39,173 bases of DNA from Paracoccaceae bacterium (GCA_026709265.1 JAPOTI010000127.1:1-39173), one strand, 5' to 3'; shown: positions 23,979 through 32,734, counted from the stretch's first letter. Notes: generated by a model from the sequence alone, not told the origin. Translations and numbers: made by a program.

Positions 23979-24482
23979 TGCCGCGCGCGCAAAGCCAATG
24001 ATCGCCGCATGCCCGTAGCTGATGTCATCGAATGGATGGCTGAATGGTCTCGAGAATCTTGGAGTGCGCAGCGCGGTTTGAAGCTTCTGACCGCACACCG
24101 CGCGAAGGGTCTTGAATTCGATGACGTGGTTATCCTGGATGGCGGTTGGAGGCACGCCTCTCGCAATGAGGATCAGGACGCCCCACGGCGACTTTTCTAT
24201 GTGGCCATGACCCGGGCGCGGCGAAACCTCATTGTGATGAGTTCCGACAACCACGCGTTCCTTTCCGCGCAATCACCGGCGATTGTGAGCCGATCCGTCA
24301 CTCCCGACCTTTCAACGCTCCCCGGTCCGAGGCGCTACTTCCAATCTGCCGAAGAGCGCATGGTCGATCTGTCATTTCCGGGTCGTCAAGGCCCCAAACA
24401 TCCCGTATTGAGCGCCGTCGCAGAAGCCAAGGTTGGAGATGCGATCCATCTGGTTCACACGCATGACCAGTGCCAGGCCTAA
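23979..24482 (+). pseudogene. Fragment of a second exonuclease-RecQ-UvrD-type helicase (C-terminal part, first piece)
   Basis: PVADVIEWMAEW, LKLLTAHRAKGLEFDDVVILDGGW, RNEDQDAPRRLFYVAMTRAR and VGDAIHLVHTHDQ align block for block with the C-terminal UvrD region of the 1714-residue protein (about residues 1490-1645). The DNA differs too much for a recent duplication. Everything N-terminal is missing, and the frame stops at 24480-24482, inside the left inverted repeat of an inserted element. The continuation lies at 26144-26341. The helicase motifs VI and V-like are present, but the ATP-binding motifs are lost. Confidence 0.85.
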
Positions 24483-24538
24483 ACGGCCCGAAGCAGCATA
24501 TATGGACATCTGAAAGAACAGAACTTGGACACGTGACC
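24470..24538 (+). repeat. Left 69-bp inverted repeat
   Basis: Matches the reverse complement of 26075-26143 with 4 mismatches in 69 positions (94%). It includes the shared cores GGACATCTGAAAGAACAGAA and GGACACGTGACC. Its outer part supplies the last codons and stop of the helicase fragment. Confidence 0.9.
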
Positions 24539-24633
24539 TCGTGACACGCGGCACATCCATCACCCAGGCCGCACGTTATGTCGGAATCGACCGATCAACC
24601 GCCTACCGCGTGCTCCAAAGCCACAACCCGTAG
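24529..24633 (+). pseudogene. C-terminal HTH remnant of a serine recombinase (resolvase/invertase)
   Basis: In frame to a TAG at 24631-24633, the translation reads DLVTRGTSITQAARYVGIDR and then STAYRVLQSHNP. This is the Hin/resolvase-type C-terminal helix-turn-helix (G-x-S-I-x-x-A-A-x-x-x-G-I-x-R-S-T-x-Y-R). The catalytic N-terminal domain is absent, and the frame is closed upstream by a TGA within the left inverted repeat. It is the only recombinase trace in the element. Confidence 0.65.
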
Positions 24634-24769
24634 ACATGTTCCCGCGCTGTTCCCCCTTAGCGTCACTGAACGTACAAACTATACGATGCCCCTAATATGA
24701 GCGAACCACCGAGTTCGGCTAAACTCGGCGGTTCAGTGAAAGCGACAGGGAAAACCTGCGTGTTTAACC

Positions 24770-24961
24770 CTAAATCTGAAACAAGTGTCTTCCCGAGATC
24801 ACCAACTGGTCTGGCTTGATGTCTGAGTATTGGTCAGCAAGACGCTCTGCCTCATTGATCGCCTCTTTTTCCTTCTTGCTCATCTCACTGTCTTCAAGAA
24901 AGTCGGAAAGGTCCCCGGATATCCTGGTCAGTTTGCGAGCGATTGTTTCAGTGACTGACAT
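24770..24961 (-). CDS. Small acidic helical protein downstream of the Clp-fold protease
   Basis: A 63-residue protein that I do not recognise: MSVTETIARKLTRISGDLSD, then charged helical sequence (SKKEKEAINEAERLADQYSD), ending KPDQLVISGRHLFQI. No signal peptide or membrane segment. It starts 12 bases after the protease stop with a strong AAAGGAG site about 6 bases before its ATG, so it is clearly the second gene of a two-gene operon. It could be an adaptor, inhibitor or substrate of the protease; that is inference from the pairing only. Confidence 0.6.
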   Translation of the reverse strand: MSVTETIARKLTRISGDLSDFLEDSEMSKKEKEAINEAERLADQYSDIKPDQLVISGRHLFQI

Positions 24962-24973
24962 GAATGGCTCCTT

Positions 24974-25846
24974 TTAGTAATCCTGAACATTTCTGTTGTG
25001 GAGGTAGAACACCACTCTATTTCGATCAATGTACCCCGTCATTGGATCATTGTATCCGCGAATGGCACCACTCAATTCGGTATTATCCGAGTCGTCGTCG
25101 ATCTCGATTCTGAGAGATTTCAATTTCTCGAGGTCAAGGTTCCTACCATGTGATCGCCAGCGTTTATGGTCCGAAAGCGCAATGGCGATCTCTGCGGCGC
25201 GCGCAGCACGCTCATCACCTGTAACGGGCGTCCCCGGGTTTGTTGTACGATGCACTTTCCAGTCTTTGAACTTGTAGTTGACCAGCCAGTCTTTCAGCAG
25301 ATCGATTGAAAGGTCGCGACCCTGCTCAAACAGTGCAAGTTTCGCCAAATCAATACTCTTCAACATGACGACATCGGCAGGGGACAACTTTTTCTTTGCC
25401 ACGATCTCAGCCACCTTGTCGATATACCCGAGCGCGGGCACAAGATCTCCAGTATCTGGCAGTTGAACCTGCGGATCAATGGGTCCCAAGCTGCTTGCAT
25501 AATCCATGAAGATGCGATCGCCGGACATGCAGAAGATGGTCCCGGCCGACATTGCAACATCTGGAACAATGAAGTTCACAGTTTGATAGTGCTTTCTCAA
25601 GACACGAACCATCTGTTCTGTTGTTTCTGCTGATCCTCCGGCGGTCCTCAAAACAACAGAAATGCAATTTTTGTCATGCCCACTGCGTGCTTTGACCTCT
25701 TCAATGAAATCACGAAACGTACGAAACAGGGCGGGATGAATTTGCCCATGATAGAAAATTACATCGCACTGGAGTTTATCCTCGAGGGCCTTTGCTCTCT
25801 CGTTAATGAGAGAGAAGATCGATCGATCCAAAAAGTCAGGTGTCAT
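24974..25846 (-). CDS. SDH-type Clp-fold serine protease
   Basis: 290 residues of the Clp/crotonase-fold serine proteinase group (SDH_protease, SppA/ClpP-like). RTAGGSAETTEQMV at about 68-82 forms the oxyanion-type loop. Ser100 in VPDVAMSAGTIFCMSGD is the expected nucleophile, followed by YASSLGPIDPQ, the characteristic second block. No signal peptide or membrane anchor is seen, so it should act in the cytoplasm. It is the main cargo of an inverted-repeat-bounded element and is followed by a 63-residue partner gene. Members of this group are often carried on mobile DNA; a defence or stress role is possible but not shown. The start at 25846 has only a weak ribosome-binding site. Confidence 0.8.
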   Translation of the reverse strand: MTPDFLDRSIFSLINERAKALEDKLQCDVIFYHGQIHPALFRTFRDFIEEVKARSGHDKNCISVVLRTAGGSAETTEQMVRVLRKHYQTVNFIVPDVAMSAGTIFCMSGDRIFMDYASSLGPIDPQVQLPDTGDLVPALGYIDKVAEIVAKKKLSPADVVMLKSIDLAKLALFEQGRDLSIDLLKDWLVNYKFKDWKVHRTTNPGTPVTGDERAARAAEIAIALSDHKRWRSHGRNLDLEKLKSLRIEIDDDSDNTELSGAIRGYNDPMTGYIDRNRVVFYLHNRNVQDY

Positions 25847-26074
25847 CCAGGTACCAATTCAGAAGCGAAAACGGAAGTCAGAAAGAATTTTCCGACTCCG
25901 CCTTTATTGTTCCAAATGGCGTAGCGCATGGCGGGATTCCGGTACTAAACCGTGTCTGATTTTACCCATACGCATGGGAATCAAAAATAGCAAACAATAA
26001 TCGTCCGCCGATTTCTGGGTCTATCCCCCGGGCCAAAAGACCCATCGAAAACATGTGGAAAACGGATGTCAACC
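25847..26074. other. Right arm of the element, upstream of the protease gene
   Basis: Contains the presumed minus-strand promoter of the protease operon. A 7-bp inverted repeat, TGGGTCT (26016-26022) and AGACCCA (26038-26044), is the only structure seen. No coding sequence is recognised. Confidence 0.4.
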
Positions 26075-26143
26075 GGTCACGTGTCCACGTTCTGTTCTTT
26101 CAGATGTCCAGATATGCAGCTTCGGGCCGTTGAGGCCTGGCAC
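26075..26143 (-). repeat. Right 69-bp inverted repeat
   Basis: The reverse complement of the left repeat apart from four substitutions. The helicase reading frame resumes at its outer edge. Confidence 0.9.
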
Positions 26144-26341
26144 ATCAAGGATCGAAAAGGTCGAAGTCTCGGTCGCATGGCAGGGAGCTTTGAACCGCCG
26201 ACCGGGACCACGTTCATCAGCGGGGAGATTGCTGCGATCCTGCGTTGGAAGAAGGAATATGGGGATGAAGATTTCCATCACACTTTGAGGCGGGATTCAT
26301 GGGAAGTGGTTGTGCCGGAGCTTGTGTTCGAAGCCTCCTGA
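26144..26341 (+). pseudogene. Second piece of the interrupted helicase (extreme C-terminus)
   Basis: The frame running through the right repeat gives EAWHIKDRKGRSLGRMAGSF, then AAILRWKKEYGDEDFHHTLRR and WEVVVPELVFEAS, ending at a TGA at 26339-26341. It aligns with the last about 75 residues of the 1714-residue helicase (RRWTLRDRTGRIVGRLARSW to KWEVVVPELIFAPDR). With the piece ending at 24482 it rebuilds a continuous tail: VGDAIHLVHTHDQ is followed after one uncertain residue by WHIKDRKGR, with the same spacing as IGDPLTAQVGQDR-R-WTLRDRTGR. Confidence 0.82.
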
Positions 26342-26371
26342 ACCCGGCACGACAATCGATCATACACATCA

Positions 26372-26389
26372 CGGTGCCTTCCGGCACCG
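26372..26389. terminator. Stem-loop between mtnA and the helicase remnant (possible terminator)
   Basis: CGGTGCC (26372-26378) and GGCACCG (26383-26389) pair perfectly around a 4-base loop, 15 bases beyond the mtnA stop codon. No T tract follows in either direction, so termination efficiency is doubtful. It sits between two convergent transcription units. Confidence 0.4.
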
Positions 26390-26404
26390 GGACAAAATGT
26401 CTGG

Positions 26405-27514
26405 TCAGTTTGAGCGGCGCGCCCGATCAGGAAACAATTCAGCAATGCCCGCGTGCGAGGCTTCACAAATACCCGCTTCGGTAATCAACCCGCTCACCAG
26501 ACGCGCTGGCGTCACATCAAAAGCAAAATTTGCCACGGGGGATCCCTCCGACACAATATGCACCGTCTGCACCGATCCGTCTGCAGCGATACCCGTGATT
26601 TTCTCGACTTCATCACCTGAACGCTGCTCTATCGGAATGTCCGCGAGCCCATCCGACAGGGTAAAGTCAATCGTCGGTGACGGCAGAGCGACGTAAAATG
26701 GCACATGATTATCCTTGGCTGCCAGCGCTTTCAAATAAGTGCCAATCTTGTTGCAGACATCGCCTGACGCAGCCGTTCGGTCCGTGCCGGTGATCACCAG
26801 ATCCACCTGCCCATGTTGCATCAAATGGCCACCCGTATTATCTGGAATCACCGTATGCGTGACCCCGTGATGGCCGAGCTCATATGCGGTGAGTGATGCA
26901 CCCTGATTGCGCGGGCGTGTCTCGTCCACCCAGACATGAACCGGAATGCCCTTGTCATGGGCCATGTAAATTGGCGACGTTGCTGTCCCCCAGTCGACAG
27001 TCGCCAACCAACCTGCATTACAATGTGTGAGAATATTGACCGGGTCCCCCTTGCGCGATTTGGTGGCCGCTGCCTTCTCGATGAGATCAAGTCCATTGCG
27101 CCCGATCGCCGCATTGATTTCGACATCCTCATCGCAGATCTCAGCCGCCATCCGGTAGGCGATGACTTCCCTTTGTTCGGACTCGGCCTCCAGAAGACGC
27201 GGTCTTAACCGATCCAAAGCCCAGCGCAGATTGACCGCCGTTGGTCGAGTCCTGAGCAGTCGGTCATAGGCCCACTCAAGATTTTTCGAAGATGGGTCCG
27301 TCGCCATGGCGAGCGCAAGCCCATAAGCTGCGGTCGCGCCGATGAGTGGTGCGCCCCGAACGACCATACGCTCGATCGCATCCGCTGCCGCCTCGACATC
27401 ACTCAGTCGGAGAATCTCGAATTCGAAAGGAAGTCGTGTCTGATCGATCACTTCGACGGTCCGGCCATCATTTCCGAGCCAAATTGTCCGGGTTGACTTG
27501 CCATTTATCTTCAT
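26405..27514 (-). CDS. mtnA: Methylthioribose-1-phosphate isomerase
   Basis: Converts 5-methylthioribose-1-phosphate to 5-methylthioribulose-1-phosphate in the methionine salvage pathway; cytoplasmic. 369 residues of the MtnA/eIF2B-like fold. [20 protein letters not shown] is the substrate-loop signature. The catalytic Cys165 lies in [11 protein letters not shown] and Asp245 in [13 protein letters not shown], matching the Cys/Asp pair of characterised MtnA enzymes. [13 protein letters not shown] and [13 protein letters not shown] complete the fold. It follows mtnK with a 15-base gap and an AAGGGA site, so kinase and isomerase act in sequence from one transcript. No downstream pathway gene (mtnB, mtnC or a DHAP-shunt aldolase) is in the window. 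Confidence 0.95.
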   Translation of the reverse strand: MKINGKSTRTIWLGNDGRTVEVIDQTRLPFEFEILRLSDVEAAADAIERMVVRGAPLIGATAAYGLALAMATDPSSKNLEWAYDRLLRTRPTAVNLRWALDRLRPRLLEAESEQREVIAYRMAAEICDEDVEINAAIGRNGLDLIEKAAATKSRKGDPVNILTHCNAGWLATVDWGTATSPIYMAHDKGIPVHVWVDETRPRNQGASLTAYELGHHGVTHTVIPDNTGGHLMQHGQVDLVITGTDRTAASGDVCNKIGTYLKALAAKDNHVPFYVALPSPTIDFTLSDGLADIPIEQRSGDEVEKITGIAADGSVQTVHIVSEGSPVANFAFDVTPARLVSGLITEAGICEASHAGIAELFPDRARRSN

Positions 27515-27529
27515 CGGTCCAATCCCTTC

Positions 27530-28825
27530 TTATCCGGTCAGTTCCGGTATCGTCTCATTGACCCGCCGCGCTGTTGTCGTGATCGCTGCAATGTCCGGAT
27601 AGGCATTGCTGTTGACCATGAGATCGCGCGCCAACTGCAACGCGCGTGCCTCAGCGGTCGCACGAATTCTGGAATCCTCAATTGATTCGAGATCGATATT
27701 ATGTGCAATTCCGACAATCCGTCGGATCATTTTGGCAGCGGCAAATCCCATCATGTTGACAAAGACATGATCCATCCATGCCTCTCGCTCCTGGTTGAGT
27801 GCCGCCGCATGATTATCATCGCCGAAGATCCGGGCAGTATAGGCGTCTCCACTGCCTTTCTCTTGCCACAATTCAAGAAACCTGCTGCGAAACAGCGTCC
27901 AGACTTTCTCGACTGTCAGCAGGATCCATTCGCGATAATCATTGCGTTCGCCAATATTCCGTTCATGGCCAATCTGGCTGAAATAGTTCAACAGCAGGTT
28001 CGCGATGATAGCCCCGACATCGAATCCCATCGGCCCCATGAAAGCAAATTCAGGATCAATGATGCGCGTATCCTCCGCAGTGAGCATCACCGATCCGGTA
28101 TGCAGGTCACCATGAATCATCGCCTCCGTTGATCCCATGAATTTGCGCTTCAGCCGTGTGACCGCGCGTTTGAGATCATCATCCTGACGGATTGTCTCTG
28201 CCCAACCATCAAGCCATGGGCGCGTCCACCGATTGTTCTCACACGGCATGTAAGGTTCGGTAAAGATCACATCCTCGGTGATTTTGCACATGGCGCTATT
28301 GCCCGCAAAATGTGCCACGAGAGACTTGAACTCATGTCCTGACATGGCAAACGGTGACGTGTTGAACAATGTCCGCGCCATGAAGCTCGAGATATCATCA
28401 GCAAAACGCGGATATATCGTCCCCGCAATCATCCCGTGTCTCATGATGATATGAGGCTCGAGAAGCTCCATGATCATGAGCGACAATGTCGCGTCATAAT
28501 GCTGCACGGATGGAACGAGTCCAGAGGCAAACTCAGCCTGATGCACCAGAGCCGAATGTTCAAAATGAGCCCGAGAAAGCGGCAATGGCCAACTCTCGCC
28601 AACCAACCGCACATAGGGGAGTGCTTGTTTGACGGCAAAACCGCCAGTCGTCCCCCGCACGAGGAAAACAAGATTGAGATTTCCATCACCAACTTCCTCG
28701 ATTCGCCAACTGTCCTTGCTGCCGCCCAGCGCACCGGCAATTGGAAGCTCCGTGATCAGTTGACGCACACCCTCCACATCAAGAATGCGGTATCCCTCCG
28801 GCACAAAAATTTCGTTGTCATGCAT
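27530..28825 (-). CDS. mtnK: S-methyl-5-thioribose kinase
   Basis: Phosphorylates methylthioribose, the product of methylthioadenosine nucleosidase plus hydrolysis, or imported, to methylthioribose-1-phosphate. 431 residues of the protein-kinase-like (APH-type) fold. IEEVGDGNLNLVFLV is the Gly-rich loop, MIHGDLHTGSVM (His238, Asp240, His242) the catalytic loop, and IIDPEFAFMGPMGFDVG the metal-binding segment. The start ATG at 28825 is backed by AGGGAG eight bases upstream. It heads the mtnK-mtnA operon and is divergent from a PhnD-type ABC importer, a context that favours use of external methylthioribose. Confidence 0.94.
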   Translation of the reverse strand: MHDNEIFVPEGYRILDVEGVRQLITELPIAGALGGSKDSWRIEEVGDGNLNLVFLVRGTTGGFAVKQALPYVRLVGESWPLPLSRAHFEHSALVHQAEFASGLVPSVQHYDATLSLMIMELLEPHIIMRHGMIAGTIYPRFADDISSFMARTLFNTSPFAMSGHEFKSLVAHFAGNSAMCKITEDVIFTEPYMPCENNRWTRPWLDGWAETIRQDDDLKRAVTRLKRKFMGSTEAMIHGDLHTGSVMLTAEDTRIIDPEFAFMGPMGFDVGAIIANLLLNYFSQIGHERNIGERNDYREWILLTVEKVWTLFRSRFLELWQEKGSGDAYTARIFGDDNHAAALNQEREAWMDHVFVNMMGFAAAKMIRRIVGIAHNIDLESIEDSRIRATAEARALQLARDLMVNSNAYPDIAAITTTARRVNETIPELTG

Positions 28826-29255
28826 CGTATCGGCTCCCTATTCAGCACCGATCATGGATTTTCAAACATCTGTCCGCCCAGTGACTGGAAAATTATCAGT
28901 TCACATGCAACTCGCCTTTACCAGCCTTCAGTCAACCTGTCATCGCCTTCACATCATCATTGATGCCCGTCTGAAAACCGCGGCTGAGCATCTGGCAACG
29001 CACACCGGTCACCGCACACCAGGCAGCACGAGAATGCGCCATCGCTCAGTCGTGGCGATTGCGTCATGTCACATACCTTTTACTTTTGATTCCTTCTTAT
29101 TTGCGTTACCCGTGATCGGCGGAGAGTTGCCACCTGAACCGCAAGCAAACCGGTTCCATCAGTCTTTGGTGGAGGACTCCCTGATTTGCCCCCTGAGAAA
29201 GGGAACAAGCTTGACGGGCCAGGTGGATGTGGCCCAGACAATGAAAGGAACAGCC
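28826..29255. other. 430-bp divergent spacer between mtnK and the phnD-like gene
   Basis: It must carry promoters for both operons. I looked for SAM, SAH and glycine riboswitch cores on both strands and do not recognise any. A long in-frame extension of the downstream ORF (from 28785) covers it but has a coding-unlike translation. Short stems such as GGAG/CTCC near 29170 are too weak to report as regulatory. Confidence 0.4.
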
Positions 29256-30230
29256 ATGAACCTGTTTAAAGCGAAACTGTTTGCAACGGTGGCCATGTGC
29301 CTTGGCATCAGCGGAATGCAAGTTGCGGCACAAGATTGTCCGAGAGGCGATCTGGATGAACGCTACTGTGATGCCGATGGAGACCTGATCGCCGATATCC
29401 CCACAGATGAGAGCATGCTCATTGATCCCGATCCGCTGATTTTTGCGTACACGCCCGTAGAAGATCCTGCGGTCTATGCGACCGCCTGGTCGGACTTTCT
29501 GACACATCTTGAGGCGGAAACCGGAAAAAGTGTGGTGTTCTTCCCGGTTCAGTCAAACGCCGCGCAGATCGAGGCCATGCGTTCCGGCCGTCTTCATATT
29601 GCCGGTTTCAACACCGGTTCAAATCCACTGGCCGTCAACTGTGCGGGATTCCGTCCCTTCACGATTATGGCATCCAAGGATGGAAGTTTTGGCTACGAAA
29701 TGGAAATCCTGACACATCCGGATTCGGGAATCGACGCGGTCGAGGATATCCGGGGCAAACAACTTGCCTTTACATCACCGACTTCGAATTCGGGTTTCAA
29801 AGCCCCGTCGGCCATCCTCAAAAGCGATTTCAACATGGTGGCCGAGGTTGATTTTGAACCGGTTTTTTCGGGCAAGCATGACAACTCAATCCTCGGCGTG
29901 GCCAACAAGGATTATCCAGCCGCATCAATTGCCAACTCGGTTCTCCACCGCATGATCAGCCGTGACGTTGTGGAGCCGGAGCAGGTCATTTCGCTTTACA
30001 AATCGCAAACTTTCCCGACCACGGGCTTTGGTGTCGTGTACAATTTGAAACCTGAACTCCAGGAATCAATTCGCAACGCCTTTTTCAATTTTCAATGGGA
30101 AGGCACGACGCTGGAAGAAGAATTCTCCAAATCCAACGAAGGTCAGTTTCTCGAAATGACCTATCAGGAATTTTGGGAAGTCATCCGCAAGATTGATGCG
30201 GCGAATGGCGTCAGTTACGCTTGCCAGTAG
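29256..30230 (+). CDS. phnD: PhnD-like periplasmic substrate-binding protein of an ABC importer
   Basis: Captures the substrate in the periplasm for the PhnC/PhnE-type transporter encoded downstream. I chose the ATG at 29256 (AAAGGAA 6 bases upstream) over the long open extension because it gives a proper signal peptide, MNLFKAKLFATVAMCLGISG, with cleavage near VAA-QD. PLIFAYTPVEDPAVYATAWSDF opens the type II periplasmic binding fold of the PhnD family. FFPVQSNAAQIEAMRSGRLHIAGFNTG and LAFTSPTSNSGFKAPSAIL are its ligand-pocket segments. Two Cys residues close to the mature N-terminus (DCPRGDLDERYC) may form a disulfide. PhnD homologues bind phosphonates, phosphite and other compounds. The neighbouring mtnKA suggests methylthioribose or a relative as ligand here; that part is inference. 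Confidence 0.82.
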   Translation: MNLFKAKLFATVAMCLGISGMQVAAQDCPRGDLDERYCDADGDLIADIPTDESMLIDPDPLIFAYTPVEDPAVYATAWSDFLTHLEAETGKSVVFFPVQSNAAQIEAMRSGRLHIAGFNTGSNPLAVNCAGFRPFTIMASKDGSFGYEMEILTHPDSGIDAVEDIRGKQLAFTSPTSNSGFKAPSAILKSDFNMVAEVDFEPVFSGKHDNSILGVANKDYPAASIANSVLHRMISRDVVEPEQVISLYKSQTFPTTGFGVVYNLKPELQESIRNAFFNFQWEGTTLEEEFSKSNEGQFLEMTYQEFWEVIRKIDAANGVSYACQ

Positions 30231-30286
30231 GATTGACACGCCGCGCAGGTTAAAGCGTCTCTGGCTCACAAAGGCAGGACGGTTCG

Positions 30287-31075
30287 TTGTTACGTCTTGA
30301 AAAACTCTCAAAGACTTACAAGACGGGAGATCAGGCCCTAACGGCGATTGATCTCAACATTCCCGAGGGGCAGGTGATGGCACTCATCGGCCCCTCGGGA
30401 GCTGGCAAGTCGACCTTGATCCGATGCATAAACCGACTGGTTGAACCGACTGGCGGGCACGTCTGGTTGAAAAATCGGGATCTGACTCGTCTTTCCGCAG
30501 GCGGATTGCGTCGAGAACGACGGCGTATGGGCATGATTTTCCAGGAATATGCCCTGATCGAGCGGCTGACCGTGATGGAAAACGTACTTTCCGGAAGGCT
30601 CGGTTATGTCGGATTCTGGCGCAGTTTTCTGCGCCGCTACCCACAAGACGATGTGGATTCGGCCTTCAGACTCCTTGACCGCGTCGGTCTGTTGGAAATG
30701 GCTGACAAACGTGCTGACGAACTCTCCGGGGGCCAGCGCCAGCGGGTGGGTATCTGCCGGGCGCTCATCCAGGACCCTGATCTGCTGCTGGTCGATGAAC
30801 CGACGGCGTCTCTTGACCCCAAGACATCGCGCCAAATCATGCGACTGATATGCGAACTCTGCGCAGAACGACAGCTGGCAGCAATCATCAATATTCATGA
30901 CGTAGCCCTGGCACAGATGTTCGTTCAGCGGGTTGTCGGACTGCGACACGGCAATATCGAATTCGATGGTCCGCCTGAATCCCTCACGCCTAAAGTTCTG
31001 ACGATAATCTATGGAGAGGAGGATTGGGAGAGAACGATTCAGCGGATCGGTGCCGATGAGGCAGCCGACGAATGA
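30287..31075 (+). CDS. phnC: PhnC-like ABC transporter ATPase
   Basis: Energises the importer. 262 residues with a complete nucleotide-binding domain: Walker [10 protein letters not shown] (residues 35-43, Lys41), a Q-loop in [24 protein letters not shown], signature LSGGQRQR, Walker [13 protein letters not shown], and the switch His in [11 protein letters not shown]. The [18 protein letters not shown] segment is typical of PhnC. The start is a TTG at 30287 with AGGA eight bases upstream; no in-frame ATG precedes the conserved [11 protein letters not shown]. It follows phnD by 56 bases and overlaps the first permease by ATGA. Confidence 0.87.
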   Translation: MLRLEKLSKTYKTGDQALTAIDLNIPEGQVMALIGPSGAGKSTLIRCINRLVEPTGGHVWLKNRDLTRLSAGGLRRERRRMGMIFQEYALIERLTVMENVLSGRLGYVGFWRSFLRRYPQDDVDSAFRLLDRVGLLEMADKRADELSGGQRQRVGICRALIQDPDLLLVDEPTASLDPKTSRQIMRLICELCAERQLAAIINIHDVALAQMFVQRVVGLRHGNIEFDGPPESLTPKVLTIIYGEEDWERTIQRIGADEAADE

Positions 31076-31884
31076 GCAGTGAACTTGACAGCGTACTGGG
31101 GAAGCGTTGGAAAAAACCTCCATTGATCAGGCGCACGTGGCTACGAAGATCTTTGTCTATCGGCTTCGTGATTTATCTGATTCTGGCAATCGCCACGATC
31201 GAGGTCAACTGGCTGCGTGTCTACGAGGGTCTTGACCGCGGCCTTTTATTCATCCTCGCATTTGCCAGCCCTGATTTCATATCAAGATCGTCAGATATCT
31301 GGACGGGCATGGTGGAAAGTCTTGTCATGACGGTGGGTGCATCTGTGGTCGGGATTGCCATTTCGATTCCGATCGGCCTCGGTGCAGCACGCAATATCGC
31401 TCCGTTACCAGTCTATCTGGTCTGTCGTGGAATTGTCGCCATCAGTCGGGCCCTGCAGGAGATCATTGTCGCCATTCTGTTGGTTGCGATTTTTGGTTTT
31501 GGCCCTCTCGCCGGTTTTCTGACATTGAGCTTCGCAACAATAGGCTTTTTGTCGAAACTGCTGGCAGAAGATATCGAAAGCATGGATCGGGTCCAGGCCG
31601 AAGCGATCAGAGCTTCCGGATCCAGCTGGCTGCAGTGGATCAATTATGGTGTCCAGCCCCAGGTCATGCCGCGATTGATTGGTCTGAGTCTGTATCGGGT
31701 GGATATCAATTTCCGCGAAAGCGCCATTTTGGGTCTGGTCGGTGCCGGGGGCATCGGGGCAACCTTGAACACGGCCTTCGATCGCTATGAATATGATACT
31801 GCAGCCGCGATTCTGATCCTGATCATCGTCATCGTCATGTCTCTCGAATATATCTCGGGAATGATCCGCGCAAAGGTCCAGTAA
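31072..31884 (+). CDS. phnE: PhnE-like ABC permease, first subunit
   Basis: Inner-membrane permease of 270 residues with about five or six hydrophobic segments, starting [17 protein letters not shown]. The binding-protein-dependent transport signature (EAA loop) reads [22 protein letters not shown], followed by the PhnE-specific [19 protein letters not shown]. The start overlaps the phnC stop (ATGA), and its stop overlaps the second permease start (TAATG), so the two are made together. They probably form a heterodimeric channel, as in PhnE1/PhnE2 systems. Confidence 0.87.
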   Translation: MSSELDSVLGKRWKKPPLIRRTWLRRSLSIGFVIYLILAIATIEVNWLRVYEGLDRGLLFILAFASPDFISRSSDIWTGMVESLVMTVGASVVGIAISIPIGLGAARNIAPLPVYLVCRGIVAISRALQEIIVAILLVAIFGFGPLAGFLTLSFATIGFLSKLLAEDIESMDRVQAEAIRASGSSWLQWINYGVQPQVMPRLIGLSLYRVDINFRESAILGLVGAGGIGATLNTAFDRYEYDTAAAILILIIVIVMSLEYISGMIRAKVQ

Positions 31885-32699
31885 TGCCGGTATTCGAGAA
31901 GGGAGAGAGCAAGGTCTGGCAACGCCGAACCCGTACGCAGTCCTTGTTCCACTGGGCCATGTGGCTGACCGGAACAGCGGTCTTTGTCTATTGCTGGGAG
32001 AGGATATCCGAGGCGACGACCTGGTTCTTTGTGTGGGATGCGCCGCGCATTTCTGCGGATATCTGGACACGCGCGACACCTCCGCGCTGGGAATATGTGT
32101 CCCAGCTCGGTGGTCCGATCTGGGACACTCTGAATATTGCAACTCTTGGTACGATTATCGCAATCTGCCTGGCCGTCCCGGTCGCGTTTCTGGCCGCACG
32201 CAATACCACACCGTCTGTGCTGATTGTCCGGCCGATAGCCTTGCTGGTGATCGTATCTTCCCGATCCATCAACTCCCTGATCTGGGCGCTGCTTCTGATC
32301 GCAATTATTGGCCCGGGTGTCCTTGCTGGTGTGCTGGCGATCGCGATCCGATCAATCGGATTTTGCGCCAAACTCCTTTATGAAGCGATTGAAGAAATCG
32401 ACGAAAGTCAGGTCGAGGCAATTCGCGCCGTCGGGGCCAGACCCTGGCAAGTCATGACCTATGGTATCGTCCCCCAGATTTTACCCGCCTTTGCTGGTAT
32501 CACCGTATTTCGCTGGGACATCAATATCCGCGAGAGCACCGTGCTGGGCCTTGTCGGTGCAGGCGGGATTGGACTGCAGCTGCAAGCTTCACTGAACGTA
32601 CTGGCATGGCCACAGGTCAGCCTCATCCTCCTCGTCATTCTTGTTGCAGTGATCATCAGCGAATGGATATCAGCGAAGGTGAGAGGAGCCATAATCTAG
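31884..32699 (+). CDS. phnE: PhnE-like ABC permease, second subunit
   Basis: A 271-residue permease paralogous to the one before it: the EAA loop VEAIRAVGARPWQVMTYGIVPQ and [23 protein letters not shown] are in equivalent places. Hydrophobic segments include LFHWAMWLTGTAVFVYCW and IALLVIVSSRSINSLIWALL. It ends the operon, and no phosphonate-degradation (phn, pho or C-P lyase) gene follows. This supports the idea that the system is a dedicated importer for the adjoining salvage pathway rather than part of a phosphonate cluster. Confidence 0.87.
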   Translation: MPVFEKGESKVWQRRTRTQSLFHWAMWLTGTAVFVYCWERISEATTWFFVWDAPRISADIWTRATPPRWEYVSQLGGPIWDTLNIATLGTIIAICLAVPVAFLAARNTTPSVLIVRPIALLVIVSSRSINSLIWALLLIAIIGPGVLAGVLAIAIRSIGFCAKLLYEAIEEIDESQVEAIRAVGARPWQVMTYGIVPQILPAFAGITVFRWDINIRESTVLGLVGAGGIGLQLQASLNVLAWPQVSLILLVILVAVIISEWISAKVRGAII

Positions 32700-32734
32700 G
32701 CTGTATACTTAAATATGGGGATTATATATTGAAC

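Larger units (their letters stand above)
24470..26143. mobile_element. 1674-bp element with 69-bp inverted repeats, inserted in a helicase gene
   Basis: Its ends, GTGCCAGGCCT at 24470 onward and AGGCCTGGCAC ending at 26143, belong to inverted repeats that separate two pieces of one helicase reading frame. Inside are a minus-strand serine-protease gene, a 63-residue gene, and a scrap of serine recombinase next to the left repeat. No complete transposase is present, so the element is non-autonomous or decayed. No convincing target-site duplication is seen; the helicase's Trp-His codons (TGGCAC) coincide with the last bases of the right repeat. This could be a Tn3-like miniature or cargo element, but the repeats do not resemble a terminus I can name. 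Confidence 0.75.

Noticed and set aside
24470-26143. Element as an invertible switch operated by the serine recombinase remnant
   Set aside because: Only the recombinase HTH remains and the flanking helicase pieces are collinear, which fits an insertion better than an inversion.
28826-29255. Possible SAM or glycine riboswitch between mtnK and phnD
   Set aside because: No conserved core of SAM-I, SAM-II, SAH or glycine aptamers could be found on either strand.
28785-29255. N-terminal extension of the PhnD-like ORF
   Set aside because: The extension translates to coding-unlike sequence and would bury the signal peptide; the ATG at 29256 has a good ribosome-binding site.
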